Below, one piece after another: positions 22,407-35,726 of a stretch of DNA of 64,000 bases. Source of the DNA: Thamnaconus septentrionalis. Taxonomy: Eukaryota; Chordata; Actinopteri; Tetraodontiformes; Monacanthidae. The stretch spans positions 4,762,273-4,826,272 of the forward strand of contig CM020510.1 in NCBI GenBank assembly GCA_009823395.1, read 5' to 3'. The translations under genes were made by a program, and so were the position numbers. Position 1 is the first letter of the stretch, and every line of letters begins with the position of its first letter. Under the pieces are notes generated by a model that was not told the DNA's origin, did no database searches, and saw only the letters and a program-made list of their open reading frames with translations.

Positions 22407-23821
22407 AGACTTAACATCACCTAAATTGCTCTGTTTTGGAGGCCGGCGGGCAGGTGAAGGAGCTCAGGTAAGCGACCCCCACTCCCCGCTCCCCACCTTC
22501 CCCCCCCAAATATTTCCGCTTGGAGAGGTTTTTGAGCGGCGAGCGTGCTTTCTCTCTCCGTCACCTGCTGTCAGGGAGCAGCCAGGGGTCAATGTGGAGG
22601 GGGCGGAGCCAGCGGAGAGGGCGGGAGGAGCCTCAACGCTAGAAACCGCGGAAGGCTGCGGTTTTTTTAATTTTTATGAATGAAATAAAAAAAGAGGCAC
22701 CTTTTAAAATCGTATCCCAGCACATCGTGTTTTCATCTCGGGGTTTTGTCTTCCTCTCCCAAACGCGAGTCACCGGCGTACCTCCGAGATGCTGCGGAGC
22801 AGCTGCAGCTTGTGGCCGAGGCGCAGCCACGACATGCCGCTACACGCGGCGGCGCAGATGTATGCGTGACTCACGCGGTGGGTAATTCGAAAAGGAAAAA
22901 CAGACCTCACTTTGCTCACCGTCGTCGTAAATAGGTAAATAAATCACCGGCGCCGACATGATTGGTTTTTAGTGGTGGGGGGAGGGGAGGGTGTGTGTGA
23001 AAAAAGAAGAATTACTCACGCCTAGCTAGGTGTTTTGATGAGCACCCGGTCGTAAAAGAAGAAGAAACGACGCGCAGGCATGCGCGGTGAGGAAATAACC
23101 GAAGAGGACCACAATAATAATAATAATGATAATATTTATGCACAATTTGCAGCAGATTACACAACGGTTAAGGCTGCAGAGCAGCGACAGGAGAAGCCTG
23201 AAAGACTCTCTCCTCTCTGACTTCCCCTCCGCTCGCTGAGCGGCCTGCCAACGGCTCATCCCTCCTCACCTGTTGTGCCGCTGGTTGCTATAAACATGTG
23301 CAAGTCCATTCTGAGGCGAGCCGTAATGTTTCCTTCGAGATGTTATCGGCCTGCCTACATCTGGCACGGCGCCACCGATACCACCACCACCACCTCCGCC
23401 TCCACCCCGGAGGAGTGTGCGATTCATTTACTCGCACACGCAACAGCAACAACGCAACAGATGTGCAAAATCACAATTGGGAAACACTCAAACCAATAAA
23501 GGATGTCAGAGCATTTTGCGCTTTTGCAGGAAGTTTGCAGTGAGAGACGCGTTTGAAGAGGACAGTAGGGGCGAGAGTGTGTGTGTGTGTGTGTGTGTGC
23601 GCGTGCAGAAATGAGAAGGTTGGCTGGTCGTGGCCTGGAGGAGCGACTGCACAAACAACATTGCTGACTAGTGAAGCAGAAGGAAAAGAGCTGAGAGCCA
23701 TCGGCCAGTATTCATCATTTCATAAGCACTTAAAGGTGATGAAACACGAGGGCAGAGCAGATGGGAGACGGATACGCTGACACACACGTGTGTGTTGTTT
23801 TTTTCTTTTTTACCTCTCTGA

Positions 23822-23860
<39 letters not shown>

Positions 23861-24227
23861 GTGACAAGAAGACAGTCGTACTTTACGGCCGTGTCATCGG
23901 CTGCCAAGAGGAAGAGCGAGCGGGCGAAGGGCCGACGTGCATTCTGATGGAGACAATCCCGTCATTATCCATTATTTTCCTTCCAGTCGTGGAAAAGGAA
24001 AATTTCTCAACGTGAACCCCCTCAAAGGAAATGGCAAACTTGCGATGAGATGAGATCGCCGCTACCGTCACCTTTTGTTCCGATTTCCTCATGTCATTTT
24101 TTCCCCCGTCGTTCTTCTTTTCTTTAGTGAGGCAACTGATTTGAACATCATGGATCAATTCCCATAATGCACTGGGATGAAGAAACAAGACCAACTAGAG
24201 CTGTGCTATATGCACCAGTTCCATCTA

Positions 24228-24420
24228 TAGCCGCATTTCCATGACCCCTAAAATTGCGCAAAACCTAAATATTGCAATAAAAAACTGGCCATGGAAACAC
24301 CTCAACTTCAATCAAACCTCTCAAATATTGCTTTGATGCTCTCATGAGCACCTGAAAAGCGAAATTTGAGAAATATTGCTTTTATTTAGCAAAAAATTGT
24401 GATGGAATCGCAACTAGCTT
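24228..24420. mobile_element. Dispersed foldback-type repeat (family C, copy 1)
   Basis: The left end (GCATTTCCATGACCCCTAAA, then ATTGCGCAAAACC-TAAATATTGC) and the right end (AAATATTGCTTTTATTTAGC, then AAAAAATTGTGATGGAA) are imperfect inverted relatives. The same end words recur at 38778-38830, 40890-40945 and 48845-49250. No ORF is present. It is probably a short non-autonomous DNA transposon. Confidence 0.5.
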
Positions 24421-27400
24421 GAAAAATGTTCCCGAGTCCTGCGTGAGCTTCAACGGCTCAGACAGTTAAAAAGACTTTGGGTGCAGGAGACGTTTCGATT
24501 CATTATGATGTTTTAAAGATTTTTCCATCACTGTGCAGTTAATTAACTCGACGCGTCTCTGCATGATGACCTCAGACCGAGGCTAGAACGCAAAAGAAAA
24601 ATAAATAAAACCGATAAAAAATGCTCAAAGGTCAAACGTCCAATCGACTCGTTCCGAGACGATCAAAGCCGGATCATTAAGTGCTGGAAATTTGCCGAAA
24701 CGCATCAAGGCAATCAACGCAACAGCAGCCAACAGAGAAAAAAATACATTAGGCAGTCATGATGTTTTTCTTTTCCTGTGGCGTGGGTGGCGCTGATTGG
24801 ATTTCCATGACAAATCGGGACGAGGTGCTTCCTGATTAGCCGCTAAAGTGGAGGCGAAGCGGCTATTAGGTTGGGGAGAGATGGAGAAGAGGGACGGCCA
24901 AGTTTGTTTACCGCTGGACCACCAAAAAGAAAAAAAAAAATCAAAGGAGAGAAAGAGAGGGAGAGCAAGAGAGAGAGAGCAAGAGGGAGAGAGCGAGAGA
25001 GAGAGAGGGCAGCGTCTGAAGTGGATCTGCTGCTGATTGAAATTAATCGTGCCGATATCGCAGCTCCTTTATAACTCGATCCTGGGGACAGATGGGCGAG
25101 TCATCCGAGAGGACACCACCTCTAATCCTCTGTCCTCTCATGTGCTGAGGCATTCTGGGACATGGGAAGAGGACGGCAGGAGCCCCTGACCCTCCGGGGC
25201 CTCAAGGCGCACACACGGAAACACACACACACGTAGACACACACACACAGCGGCGTGCGGGTGGAAAGCGATTTCACGCCGGGCGACAGGAGCAGATCCA
25301 GAACAACACGACGATGTGGCCGAGTCCTGTTTTCTTGGTTTAACTCGTCAGCCGCAGCAGCAGCGGGGATCCGAGGTCAGGGGTCAGCGTGTCAGACGCA
25401 GCGCTGCTGACCCTCCGTCACCTCCGACAGGGTCGCATTTCACAGGACGGGAAGAGAAGCCACGAGACTTTTTCAGCCTTCTGAATTTAAATATAATGGC
25501 CCGAGGAATTTTTTTTTTCAAATGAATGAAAATTTTCCCCCTGCACTTCTGCTTTCTCTCCCGACAGTCATTTAAATCCCGTCTCTGGACTCACTGCTGC
25601 TAAATCACTGCGTGGCTGTCAGCACTCCAGCCTGTAGGGCTCAGATCCACTTGTCCCTCGACAGCAGAGAGAGCGAGAGAGACAGAGAGAGCGAGAGAGA
25701 GAGAGAGACCACTTGGCACTAAAATTTACCGTCTGTGAAAACACTTAAAGGCCTCGTTTTAGACGGCAACCACAAAACAGAAAAGTGATTCCTTGTTGCA
25801 TTAAAAAAAGAAAGAATGTTGGAACACCAAACGCTGCAGTTAGTATGCCGGGCCAGTAGTCGGCAGTAGAGGTGGGCTGATGTTCCTGACAATAGAGGAC
25901 GCGGTGCCGCAATGCATTCTGGGCCATTAAGGGTATCACAGTAGTCGGGAATCTGTGTTCTGCAGTCTTGTGGTGACTGATGGCAGTGGAAGACGGACTT
26001 TAGCGGAAAATAAAAATTCCTCGATACCTCGTTGCTGAAGGAATTTTCGATAAATTGGAAAACACGCGTGTCACATCCAGTACATTGAGGCGCTTTTGAA
26101 CATTAATTCCCGAACATTTAAATGAACATTCATTGAAGATTAATTCCTGAACTCCAGCCTTTGCCGCCAGTATTCCAGGGTGCGTCTGTCAGCAGGAGAC
26201 AATGGGGACGATTGTTCGTTTGTTCATTCGTTCGTTCGTTTGGTCGCTGAACAAGCTAATGGTCGCTAACCTTTATGGAGCGCGCCTCCCCAAAGCTAAA
26301 CTGGTAAATGGCGTGTTTGCTCGAGTGGCTGCGGACAAAGGAAGCAGTGTTTCCGACAGCAACGGGCTGAGAGTGGGAAAAAGAATCTGTGAAGTGTAAA
26401 TTGTTTACTCAGCCTTTAATACCAGGGCAGGGCGCTGCTGGGCAGGGCGACACGCCGCAGCAACAACAGTCAGAAGGTCACAAACAGTTTGGAAATGAAT
26501 GACAGGGGTGAAGTCGGAGCGATGGTGATTTAGTGTGACAGGTGAAGGAAACTCATATTTCTATGGGGTTTTCCAGGACAATTAGAGACTCTTCAAATTT
26601 GATCACTTTAAGGATTGTCAGGATTGTCTTTTGGTTTTAGTCAAATAGTAAAAAAAACAAAAAAAAATAAACGGTATATGATAAAATTTGATTTGAGCAA
26701 AGAAACAATCACTTTTTTATACTGTTTGACAGAATCACAAGATCAGATCCATGTTAAACCAAAATAACTAGAATAAGCAAAATCCACAACTTTTGTAGCA
26801 GGTACTAAAGGAAGAAACATGAAAAAATCTAAAAAAAACTGCTGCAAAGTCAGTGAACACAGCACAGCAAGTGTTTGAGGTAGAGGAGGTGCCGCTGTAG
26901 CGCCAACCAGAGGCCAACAGGGGAAAATCAGCATCAGCGTATTTCATGGCATCAACATTGACCAACTCAGTGGATTTATTTAATCTTCCCTTTTTTTGGG
27001 GTGCTTGACCTCCACAAATGTTTTCTCTGCACGCTGCAGTTCATTTGGGAGTCAGATCAGTTTTTATGTATATGTTATTATTATTTTATCTTTACTGGGT
27101 TTTTTTTTGGCACAGCTTCTGAGCGTCATGCTTTTCACTGGGTCTTTGCTTTGATCTCGCTCATTATGTTTTATTTCTATTTTTAGCAAAAGTCTGTAAA
27201 CTCATTCTACGGCCACCTCCTCTCACTGACGAGGAACACAGAGGAGAAACCAAACGCAGGAGCTGCACGGCGAAGGTGCGGAGATGTTGTACCTGCGCTT
27301 TACAAACTGCGGCGGTCAACGCAACTGTGCCGTTCACTCGCACATGCACGTGCACGTCGCTGACGCAGGAACCCTTGCGCTCCTCACTGTAGCTTGTTGT

Positions 27401-27784
27401 CCGTGTGCAGGGTTACACAAACACAACGGCAGCCAGGGAAAACAATGAATGGCACTCGATACTTTTTTTTATTTTTTTTCTCCTGCTTTCTTTCCGCCAA
27501 CTGTCATGCGGCTCTTTCCACACCTCCCAGTTCAGTTTCTGCACTGGAACTATCTGCCCAGATCTTGAAGTTGCTGCACTATCTCTTTCTGAGTTTTATT
27601 TTTGGATTATTGGAATTTTTTTTTTTTCATTTTTCCTTTCTTTTCATTCAACGAGTGCGCAATTGGCTGCAAGATTAACTGCCGGCTCTCCTAAGTTTTT
27701 TTTTTTTTTTCTTCCAGCTGTACAGCTGTACAATCAGCCGAGATCTCAGAGTCATTACTCTCCCCATTTATAAAAGTAACATTA

Positions 27785-28270
27785 GGTCTGACTCAGAGAG
27801 AACAAAGGTCTTGCGGGCTCCTCTGGCCCCGGCGTGCACATAAATTATCGTTTCCTTAATTGGATTAAAAAAAAAAAAAACCCTCAGAGTGAGTTTGTAG
27901 ACCTCCCACAACCACATGCAAAAAAAAAGAAAGAAAGAAAGAAACCACAAGCTGGATGGCTGCAGATTAGCATCGCAGCAGTTCTTGGGTTTCTCAACTG
28001 CCATTAGACAAAGATCTTTCATCCAAATTCTCTTTTTATTGGGACAATAAATCCGTCATCTCAACAATAAATTCTTTTCCCCACTCTCCGCTCTTCTTTC
28101 CCCTCGGAGAAGACGTTCCATATAAATAAACAACTGCTATCGCCCACATCATCCCCGGTAGCCCCCCCTCGCCTCCCCCTTCCTTTGTCCCCCAGGTGAA
28201 AGGAAATTGTTGGCACATGTATTCGGATTGCAGAGTGTCGATGTATTAACCTCTTTGACAGTAATCCTGG
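27785..28270. promoter_or_regulatory. Candidate conserved regulatory block
   Basis: Mostly repeat-free. It contains HMG-box-like AACAAAGG (27801-27808), ATAAATTATCG, TTAATTGGATTA, GGGACAATAAAT and the low-complexity-free stretch 28190-28275 ('ggtgaaaggaaattgttggc'). This density of AT-core words within otherwise GC-balanced sequence is typical of developmental enhancers. Conservation is not demonstrated. Confidence 0.3.
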
Positions 28271-28290
28271 CTGATGCATGTGCGGTTGCG

Positions 28291-28318
28291 CTTGTGTGTG
28301 TGTGTGTGTGTGTGTGTT
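28291..28318. repeat. (GT)n microsatellite
   Basis: About 13 GT units. Confidence 0.93.
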
Positions 28319-28453
28319 TTTGGGAACTTTGCACGTTGACAGCAACCTGCTGGGTGAGCTTAGTGCTGCGAGCGAATTGACCCAATGACACTGTGACACA
28401 TGTCAGCAGAAGGCATCCTGTTCAGTCGACAGTCATTTGTAACTATTTAGTGG

Positions 28454-28458
<5 letters not shown>

Positions 28459-28503
<45 letters not shown>
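28459..28503. repeat. (CA)n microsatellite preceded by (CG)n
   Basis: A short alternating CG run (28453-28460) leads into about 21 CA units; such purine-pyrimidine alternation favours Z-DNA. Confidence 0.93.
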
Positions 28504-28505
<2 letters not shown>

Positions 28506-28591
28506 AAGTCAAACCCAGTTGAGCATTTATTCCTCTTTTGACGAAGGAGCCGAGTGCGACTGACAGGACAACCTGTGTTTGTGCATTTGAA

Positions 28592-28706
<115 letters not shown>

Positions 28707-29019
28707 CTCAGTGCAGAACTGTGATTTATAACGAGGCTGAAAAGCACTTAGGAAGCCCACTGGAGGCGGCTCGCTTTGTCGTTCCTCCGAGGTTACTGCG
28801 TAAATTATCAGACGGCTCAAGAAAAATTGAAATTTCAGCCAATCACCACCAGTCAGCAGGCGGTGCGCGGAACTGTTGTGGAGTTTCACACAGGGGGAAA
28901 AAAAATTCCTGCCATAATAAACCACCATCATTGTCGTTCATGGTTCACACAACCATAATCTATCGATCAATCAATCAATCAATCAAAAGGGGGCGGGGCT
29001 GAGTGCCAACGCACTGTTG

Positions 29020-29124
29020 TCATGAGGCCCTGCGATAGACTAGCGGCTTGTCCAACACGCCTTTGCCCCCGAAGACAGGTGGGATAGGCTCCACCCCCCC
29101 AGGTACAGAAGATGGACGGACAGG
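29020..29124 (+). mobile_element. L2-like LINE 3' tail (or LINE-tailed SINE), copy 1
   Basis: CCCTGCGATAGACTAGCGGC, TTGTCC, and GTGGGATAGGCTCCACCCCC followed by GATGGACGGA match the widespread fish consensus in which 'ctgcgatggactggcgacctgtcc' and 'gctgggataggctccagc' precede a GATGGA tail. Only the 3' end is present and no reverse transcriptase is encoded. Confidence 0.65.
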
Positions 29125-29814
29125 TTGTATTTCTAAAAGACATTTGGAAGTCATTATCCATCATTACTGATAAGAGCTGAACTTTTTTTTGAAAAAAAAA
29201 AAAAAAGAACGAAAGAAAACAGCCGGGGATTTCGGTTTGAAAAGGCGTTATTTATTCTTCAAAGCACCGGAATGTAATCTGTTAGTTTTGAATAAGAGCA
29301 GCTTTGTGGCAGTTTGCTCTGGAAAAGTCTGGCAGATTGGTCCAGATGGTACCTACAGCTCGGCGCATTAGCAAGATGGAAAAAGCAACATGCATGTTTT
29401 AGCAAAACATGCTGCGTTAAGGCTGCACTGTGAATTCAACTATACTGTTGACTTCCATGGATTCAGTGGCTTTTGCGTGCGAACCCTTAAAAATGATGAA
29501 ACCTCACACACTAGCTCGCTCGCTAACGAGGGCTACGACTGAGAATTCCAGCCCTTCACTGTTTCCTTTGTCACACTGCGACACGCTGGCTTTTATTCCC
29601 CCTCTTTTCCTCCGGAGGTCAATAAAACTGGACCGGACGGTTCTTGAAAACGGTTTGGAAGCGAGCGAGCGTCGTATCCCCGCGGCCGAGCCGCTTTTAT
29701 TTCCTGTCGGGGGGATCCAGCAGCTGAATGGAGGTGAGGACGGTGGTCAAGGCGGCAGCGGCAGTGAGGTCATAGCCAGTGGTGGAAAATAACAATTGAT
29801 TTAAATGCAGCGGA

Positions 29815-29822
29815 AAGAGAGA

Positions 29823-29858
<36 letters not shown>
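29815..29858. repeat. (GA)n microsatellite
   Basis: About 21 GA units with one GT interruption. Confidence 0.9.
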
Positions 29859-29860
<2 letters not shown>

Positions 29861-31381
29861 ATGAGGAGAGAATGGAAACTGAACATCTATCTCTGCTTTT
29901 CTGCTTCCCAGAGACGCTGATCACCTGACGAGCGGGGAGTGGAGGTGATCACATGGAAATGTGGAAGTGATTTAGCCTGAAGATGATAGCGGGAATTAGT
30001 ATGCAGGAGTTTGTAGCTGGTGAGTTAGAAAAAAAACACTGTGTATGCTACGTAAATTGGGGAAATGGCGCCCTCTCTGGTGGAATGTGGAACAACTCAG
30101 TTTCAACTTTGTGAGTGAATTATTTTCTGTTTAACACCATTTCTCCTTTCCCCCTCGAGCCAGAATTGAGGATCAAAATCTCTTTAGCTCATTTTGGAAT
30201 TTTCATTTTGAAAGTAAACCTTGAAAAAAGCCGGTTAAAAATTATAAATATTAAAAAAATATATTTTTTTTTATCAATTTGAAGTGTTACAATTAATTAT
30301 GCCATTCTGTTTTAATGCAGAACATATGGAAAGAGGGATGTTGTGAATTATCTACTTCCAATGACTTTTTATAAACACGTGTTATTTAATTCATGCGAGC
30401 CTCCTGTTGTGACCGATGACTCCATGCAACAATAATAGAAAACCCACCCAGCAGTGCTGCACTTCCATAGACATACACAGCGGAGGCGTGCAACTGAGCA
30501 GGAAAAGAAGTCAAACAGTAGCATCGCAGTGGTTTCTAAAGGCAAAGCGCCCTGAGTTGGAGGGTTTGGGTGGCAGAGGGGGGTCTCGGACCCAGGCAGA
30601 CGGCGGCGGCGGCGGCGGCGGACGAGGAAACCGAAACCCGTGGCTGGTTTTTCATGTGGGGCCAATATAAGACTGGCAGCGGCTCTCACACACCAGCGCT
30701 CGCTCATCTGAAGAACCCAATCCTCCCTGAATTACAGGGAGATTAGGGCCGGATTAGGCCGCCGCTGAGAATCGGGGCTGGGGAGCAGCTATTATATCCA
30801 GCAGAGGAGACAGTGGCTCGCACCTGTTGCCGCACAGCCGCGTGCGAGAGGACACGTCACAATATCCTGGACGGGCTCTGCACTGTGTGTTTTTCTCTTT
30901 TTTTCCAATTTCTGTTTTCTTTTTTAAAACCAAAATGTAAAATTAGTTAGACAAAACTCCATGTTGTTTTAAACCTTTTTCTCACCCTCTTCAGCGTTTC
31001 TTCTCAGAAGCAGCCCCTTAAAAACGCCGTGTGTGAAATGTGTTTTGGATTTAACAAGATGACTTCATACCCTGGCAGAGGATGTCTCCAGGAGTCCACC
31101 ACTCTGTGCGCGCACATGTGTGTGTGTGCGTGTGCACACGTAGAGGTTCTTTATCGTCCCTGCAAGCGCTTTACAGCCGGCCGTGTGTGCGCGCCGAGTC
31201 ACTAAAATGCAATTATCTTGAAAAAGTGGCGCCATAAAAACGGCGCAATTTAAAGAAAATGGTGTCAAGAAAAGTTAATAAAAATGGGAGTTATTTACAT
31301 GGATAACCGTGCGAATGACTGCTAAATGCTGCGGTAATGGAAGGGCGGCAGGGGAAACGAGCGCACGCAATTAACTGCCCC

Positions 31382-31385
<4 letters not shown>

Positions 31386-31412
<27 letters not shown>
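31386..31412. repeat. Poly-A run
   Basis: About 27 consecutive A residues, not linked to a recognisable retrogene. Confidence 0.9.
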
Positions 31413-31414
<2 letters not shown>

Positions 31415-33150
31415 TCCTGCAGGTGGAACGTGCAAAAAAGAAAAATAGAAAAAAAAAAAAGGCCTTGCAACTTGTGGAAATAAAGCACGGGGCATTACTG
31501 TGATCTTATGGCACATTATGACTGTAGAGAGGTTGACATAATATGCTTTAAAAGAAAATAGAGTCCGGCGAGGGCTTGCGTTAATGTCCCACAATGAATA
31601 AAAAAAAATAATAAAAGAACTGCAACAACGCAACAAAAACAGGTTGCCAGGCAAAGACAAGTCAGAATCTGAGACAAATTTGTGAGGAAGTTGCATCATC
31701 GACAAATCTCTGCGCTCCAAAGATTACACAACCCTGGAAAATGGACCGCGCCTTTCTCTTGCAAAAAAAAAAAAAAGCCCAACAAAAAAAACCTTCTGCA
31801 GCGGATGTATTTACACGGACGGCGGCGGTGGCTCGTTAGTCATGCCAGGGCTGACTGAGGAGCGGCGTAATGGTTTAGCACGTAGCACGTAGCCGTTCCG
31901 CACCCAGAGTGCAGAAATCGAGAACGAGACGCAACATTGGCAGGCTTTGACGGCTGCAACATCCTGCAGCCGCTGTGACAGCAGTGCAGCTGGAGCACTT
32001 TTCACAGAACATCAAGCAATCGAAGCAGCGGCTACAGAAAGACCATGGGGCTAATCGACTGTCACTGCCGACTAAGTCAGTCAGCCAGTCAGTCAAAAGA
32101 CAGTTAGGAGATAAAGTGGACAGGTATCAGCGCTCCGGGGAAAAAAAAACGAAAGAAAAAACACGAGCCATAGTTGCCATGGAGCGGCCAAACAAACAGA
32201 GGAACTGTTTCACAACGGCCGAGAGTCAACCAGAGGTTGTTGTTGACAGAGTTCATTCTGCGACCTCGTCTTTCTGTCTTTGTGGTTCGGCGACCTTGAG
32301 TGCCTTAAAAGGCGCCTTATAAATGAAATGTAAATGTATTATTGTATTATTATTATTTTCAATTCTCAAAGTAAAATGGAGCTGCCGAGGCCACAGAGAG
32401 CCCCCCACCCCCCCAACTCCCACTTCTGAAACTATGTCGCCGTCGCACTAATGAAGGTGAAAACTCGTTTATGATGGCGGCCGCACGCTCGCCACCGGCC
32501 TCCAACAACAACACCAGAGAACATGTGGTTGTTTCAAAGCGGCCGTTTCTTTGCCGGCATAAACTTTAATTGCGTCTCCATCACCACACTTTACTTTGGC
32601 ACGTGGGAAGGTTAATACCTCCAGCCGGCCTCCCGGGGGCTCGGCTCTTCATGTTCTTGGGCAGCGGTGGCGGGAACAATTTTTTGCATGCAGCGCCTGC
32701 GTGTCTTTCTGCGCTGGAGTTGGTTAGCGAGCAGCAGCTGGACTCCTCGCCGCCGCCGCCGCCGCCGCCGCCGCGACCTCTCAGTGTCACCGCGCTCCGC
32801 CGAGGTGATACTGGCTCTCCGGTTTCGATGCAGTTCCACTCGAGCGAGTGGACCGGGGACATTCCTTCAGTGATCAAAGCGCAGTGGAGTGCACACGCCC
32901 CTGTCGCATGCTTTAATTCGTACCCGCGGGGACGGCGGCGTCTCGTAATGCGTTTCTGCCTCTTGACGCGCTAAGCCCAGGAATGTGCGCCACGAAAAAG
33001 AAGAAAAAAAAAAAAAGACGATGAAGATTGTCACTGTGACAGCCCCCCCCAACCCCCTGTACGTGAGTACGTGGGTACGTGGGTGTGTGTGTGTGAGTGA
33101 GGGTGCGCCTGCAGGACAGCAAGCTCACGGTAGAACAGCGTTCGTGGGCA

Positions 33151-33475
33151 GTTTGGAATTGAGTGTCTTTTCTGTCACTCCCATGATTATTGGCATTGCA
33201 CTTCCTCACTGACGGCATCAAAACTACGTATGAACACACATGGAAGTGTAAAATAACTCAAACACGTTTTATATTTCAATTGTTCAAAACAGCCACTTTT
33301 CATAAATAGCATATTTAGAGTTATTTTTCACGTGCCTTTCTTTGCTGCATAATTACATATCTCTTGCTCATATATGTGAGATCTTCAGGATCTGTCTGCA
33401 GTGTAGAAATTACAAAAGATAATAGATAAGATATCGCATTACATCGTGTGTCCAAACGTTTGACTGGCAATGTAT
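33151..33475. mobile_element. Tc1-like non-autonomous element (family A, copy 2)
   Basis: The left part ('gtttggaatt', 'ggcatcaaaacta', 'gaacacacatggaa', 'aacacgttttatattt', 'agccacttttcat') matches family A in inverted orientation. The right end is GTGTCCAAACGTTTGACTGG at about 33447-33466. The element thus has inverted ends around a short, non-coding middle, as in a Tc1-derived MITE, and is degenerate. Confidence 0.55.
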
Positions 33476-34038
33476 ATTAATAGGGAAAATTTATTTTGAA
33501 GAGACACACAATTCAATTCAATTCAATTCAATAATTTCAATAATTTATTTACGAGACAAATTTGGGTCAAGACTTCTGCGAGTCCACCAGTTGAGAAGCA
33601 GAGCGGCGGTGAGGAAAATGGTTTTGCACCGCAGGCCGACACACACGTAGGCAAACAGAGAGAGAGAGAGCACGGCGGAACTACAAGGAAGTCAGTTCTC
33701 CCATTACCAGCGGTAAGGCCGATGAGTCATCGCAAAGCACAACCTCGCAAACTATTAATAGGCTGGATGGAAAAAAAAAAACTGATTAAATCGTGCAGGA
33801 AACTTTTAAAAAAGGAAACATGAAAAACATCTGAATGTTTAGCGGTCGGTTGTTAAGCCGCTAGCTCAGCTCTATTTCGGCCCCCCCTGCAGGCCGGACG
33901 CGGTCGGGCCAGCTGCCGGCGATGTCACTCGGCAGCCTCCGGTGCCACTCGCAGCTAATGGTCCCCGCTGCGTTACTTCATCGCACTTCTAAAGTGTTGT
34001 CCTGTTGAAGAGGGCTGCGGCTCTAATACACCCGGGCG

Positions 34039-34041
<3 letters not shown>

Positions 34042-34118
<77 letters not shown>
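34042..34118. repeat. Long (GA)n microsatellite
   Basis: About 38 perfect GA units. Confidence 0.96.
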
Positions 34119-34120
<2 letters not shown>

Positions 34121-34295
34121 GAGAGAGCTTGGCTCCTCAGAGGCCTCGCGGCCGGACTACAGATCGTTGACAAGCCTTTTCGCCGACGGTCCAGGTGGGC
34201 AGGAGGGTGAACTCGGCGCACAGCAGAGCCCAAACTGATGATGCTCGCAGCTACGGCCTCAGATAATAAATACACTCACTGACATTTAACATCTC

Positions 34296-34752
34296 TTAAA
34301 GTTCCAGTGTGTAAAAGTCTTTGAGGAAGCCCACCTGACGGCGCGTTTTATATTTCGGGCACTGTCAGGCAGCGCTAGATGGCAGTGAATTAATTTAATT
34401 GTACACTTTTATTAATGTATTCATGGGCAGTATGTCATATGCTCTTACCAATATATAAATCATGGTAAATGGACTGCACTTATATAGCGCTTTCCAGCAC
34501 CTTCACAGAACCCCTAAGCGCTTTACATTGGCCTCTCATTCACCAACACACTCACACACCAATGGATGGCTGCTGCCAGCCTCATTGGGAGCAATTTAGG
34601 GTTCTTGTCTTGCCCAAGGACACTTTAACGCTGTAGCCGGTACTTGAACTGCCAACCCTTCGACCATCAATTTGCAGCCCGCTCTACCAACTGAGCCACA
34701 GACAATATATAAATCATAAATCAAGCCGAATTTTACACACTGGACCTTTAAA
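34296..34752. mobile_element. MITE with terminal inverted repeats (copy 2), interrupted by a SINE
   Basis: The left end TTAAAGTTCCAGTGTGTAAAA and right end TTTTACACACTGGACCTTTA are inverted repeats and match copy 1 at 2267-2642. Removing the inserted SINE (34464-34702) and one copy of its target duplication leaves an element of about 200 bp with no coding capacity. Confidence 0.7.
34464..34702 (-). mobile_element. tRNA-derived SINE with 15-bp target-site duplication
   Basis: On the minus strand the element starts TGTGGCTCAGTTGGTAGAGC (RNA polymerase III box A, at 34681-34700). It continues to AGTTCAAGTACC (box B, about 34639-34650) and ends in a body with 'gcgctatataagtgcagtcca', a common fish SINE/LINE tail. 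Perfect direct repeats CAATATATAAATCAT flank it at 34449-34463 and 34703-34717, showing target-primed insertion. Confidence 0.85.
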
Positions 34753-35490
34753 TTGTTTAAATTGTTTAAATAGTGAACTGCAAACAGGAGGTAAAAGGAA
34801 GCACAGAGTTTGTAGAAGAGCCAACCTTTAGCTGGCGGTAGCGCTACAAAGGTAGACTCAGACTTTAGCGTGACTTCTGGAAGCCATTACAATGGTCCTG
34901 TTATGTGAAGTGTCCGTCGTCGCACGCTCAACTGCTCCACTGGGTCATGAAGGGTTTTTCTTTTTTTGCAAAAACGCCGCCTGCACCGAAACCTTTTGTC
35001 TAATCTGGGATTTTCTCACCTGAAGCCGATACTTTGCCGACTGCTAAATGGCTCTGAGCAGCAGGTGCGACAGACAGAGCCACCAAAGTGTCCAAACTGA
35101 ACCCGACACACGTCACGTGGCTAAAGGAAGCGGTTTGGTGTTTAACCTGGAGGAAAAAAAAAAAAAAAAATGATTTTCAGATGTGAAAAGTTCACATGTT
35201 CAAAAAAATGAGGTCACAGAAACTGACGAAACGGATGAAAACAAAGCGGCTCGGCTCTTTGAAGCCTCTCGTCTACAAGAAAATGCGTTTCACTAAATCC
35301 TGCGAGCTATGCAAAAAAACTTGTAAGTTGCACTGAAGTGAAACCCTTCAGTTTTTTCCACCAGGTGCCTCCACCCCCGACCCCCCACCCCCCACTACTT
35401 CAACACAGCACCTCACTGTGTCTGAGGTGCTGGGACAAATTCTTTAAGCGCCATAAAGCGTAGAGAAAGTGCAAAATTAATGTAAAGATT

Positions 35491-35492
<2 letters not shown>

Positions 35493-35533
<41 letters not shown>
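35493..35533. repeat. (GT)n microsatellite
   Basis: About 20 GT units. Confidence 0.95.
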
Positions 35534-35535
<2 letters not shown>

Positions 35536-35677
35536 GGGAGACACCTGTCTGGCAGTAATGCAATACTCCTCTATTCCCTCCCCGCAGACGAGAACCGGGG
35601 CATCAATCATCGGCAGTTGAGGAGCTACGTGCCGCATGCAAAATGTCACGCAGAGCGAAGGAATAAAAAGCCCCAGT

Positions 35678-35679
<2 letters not shown>

Positions 35680-35726
<47 letters not shown>
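35680..35726. repeat. (CTG)n trinucleotide repeat
   Basis: About 15 CTG units, non-coding as far as can be seen. Confidence 0.95.

Larger units (their letters stand above)
16921..28290. other. Gene-free BARX2 downstream flank, part 1
   Basis: No coding gene, structural RNA or long transposon is recognised. Simple repeats: (GT)n 19177-19198, (CA)n 19327-19355, (GT)n 20461-20510, (GT)n 21055-21106, (GT)n 22362-22402, (GT)n 23577-23600, (GT)n 23824-23858, GA-rich 24950-25010 and 25660-25708, and poly-C at 20641-20654. A dispersed repeat lies at 24228-24420. Repeat-free, AT-core islands that resemble conserved non-coding DNA lie at 18361-18500, 20820-20930 and 27785-28270. Open frames here are short, low-complexity or antisense to simple repeats. 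Confidence 0.6.
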
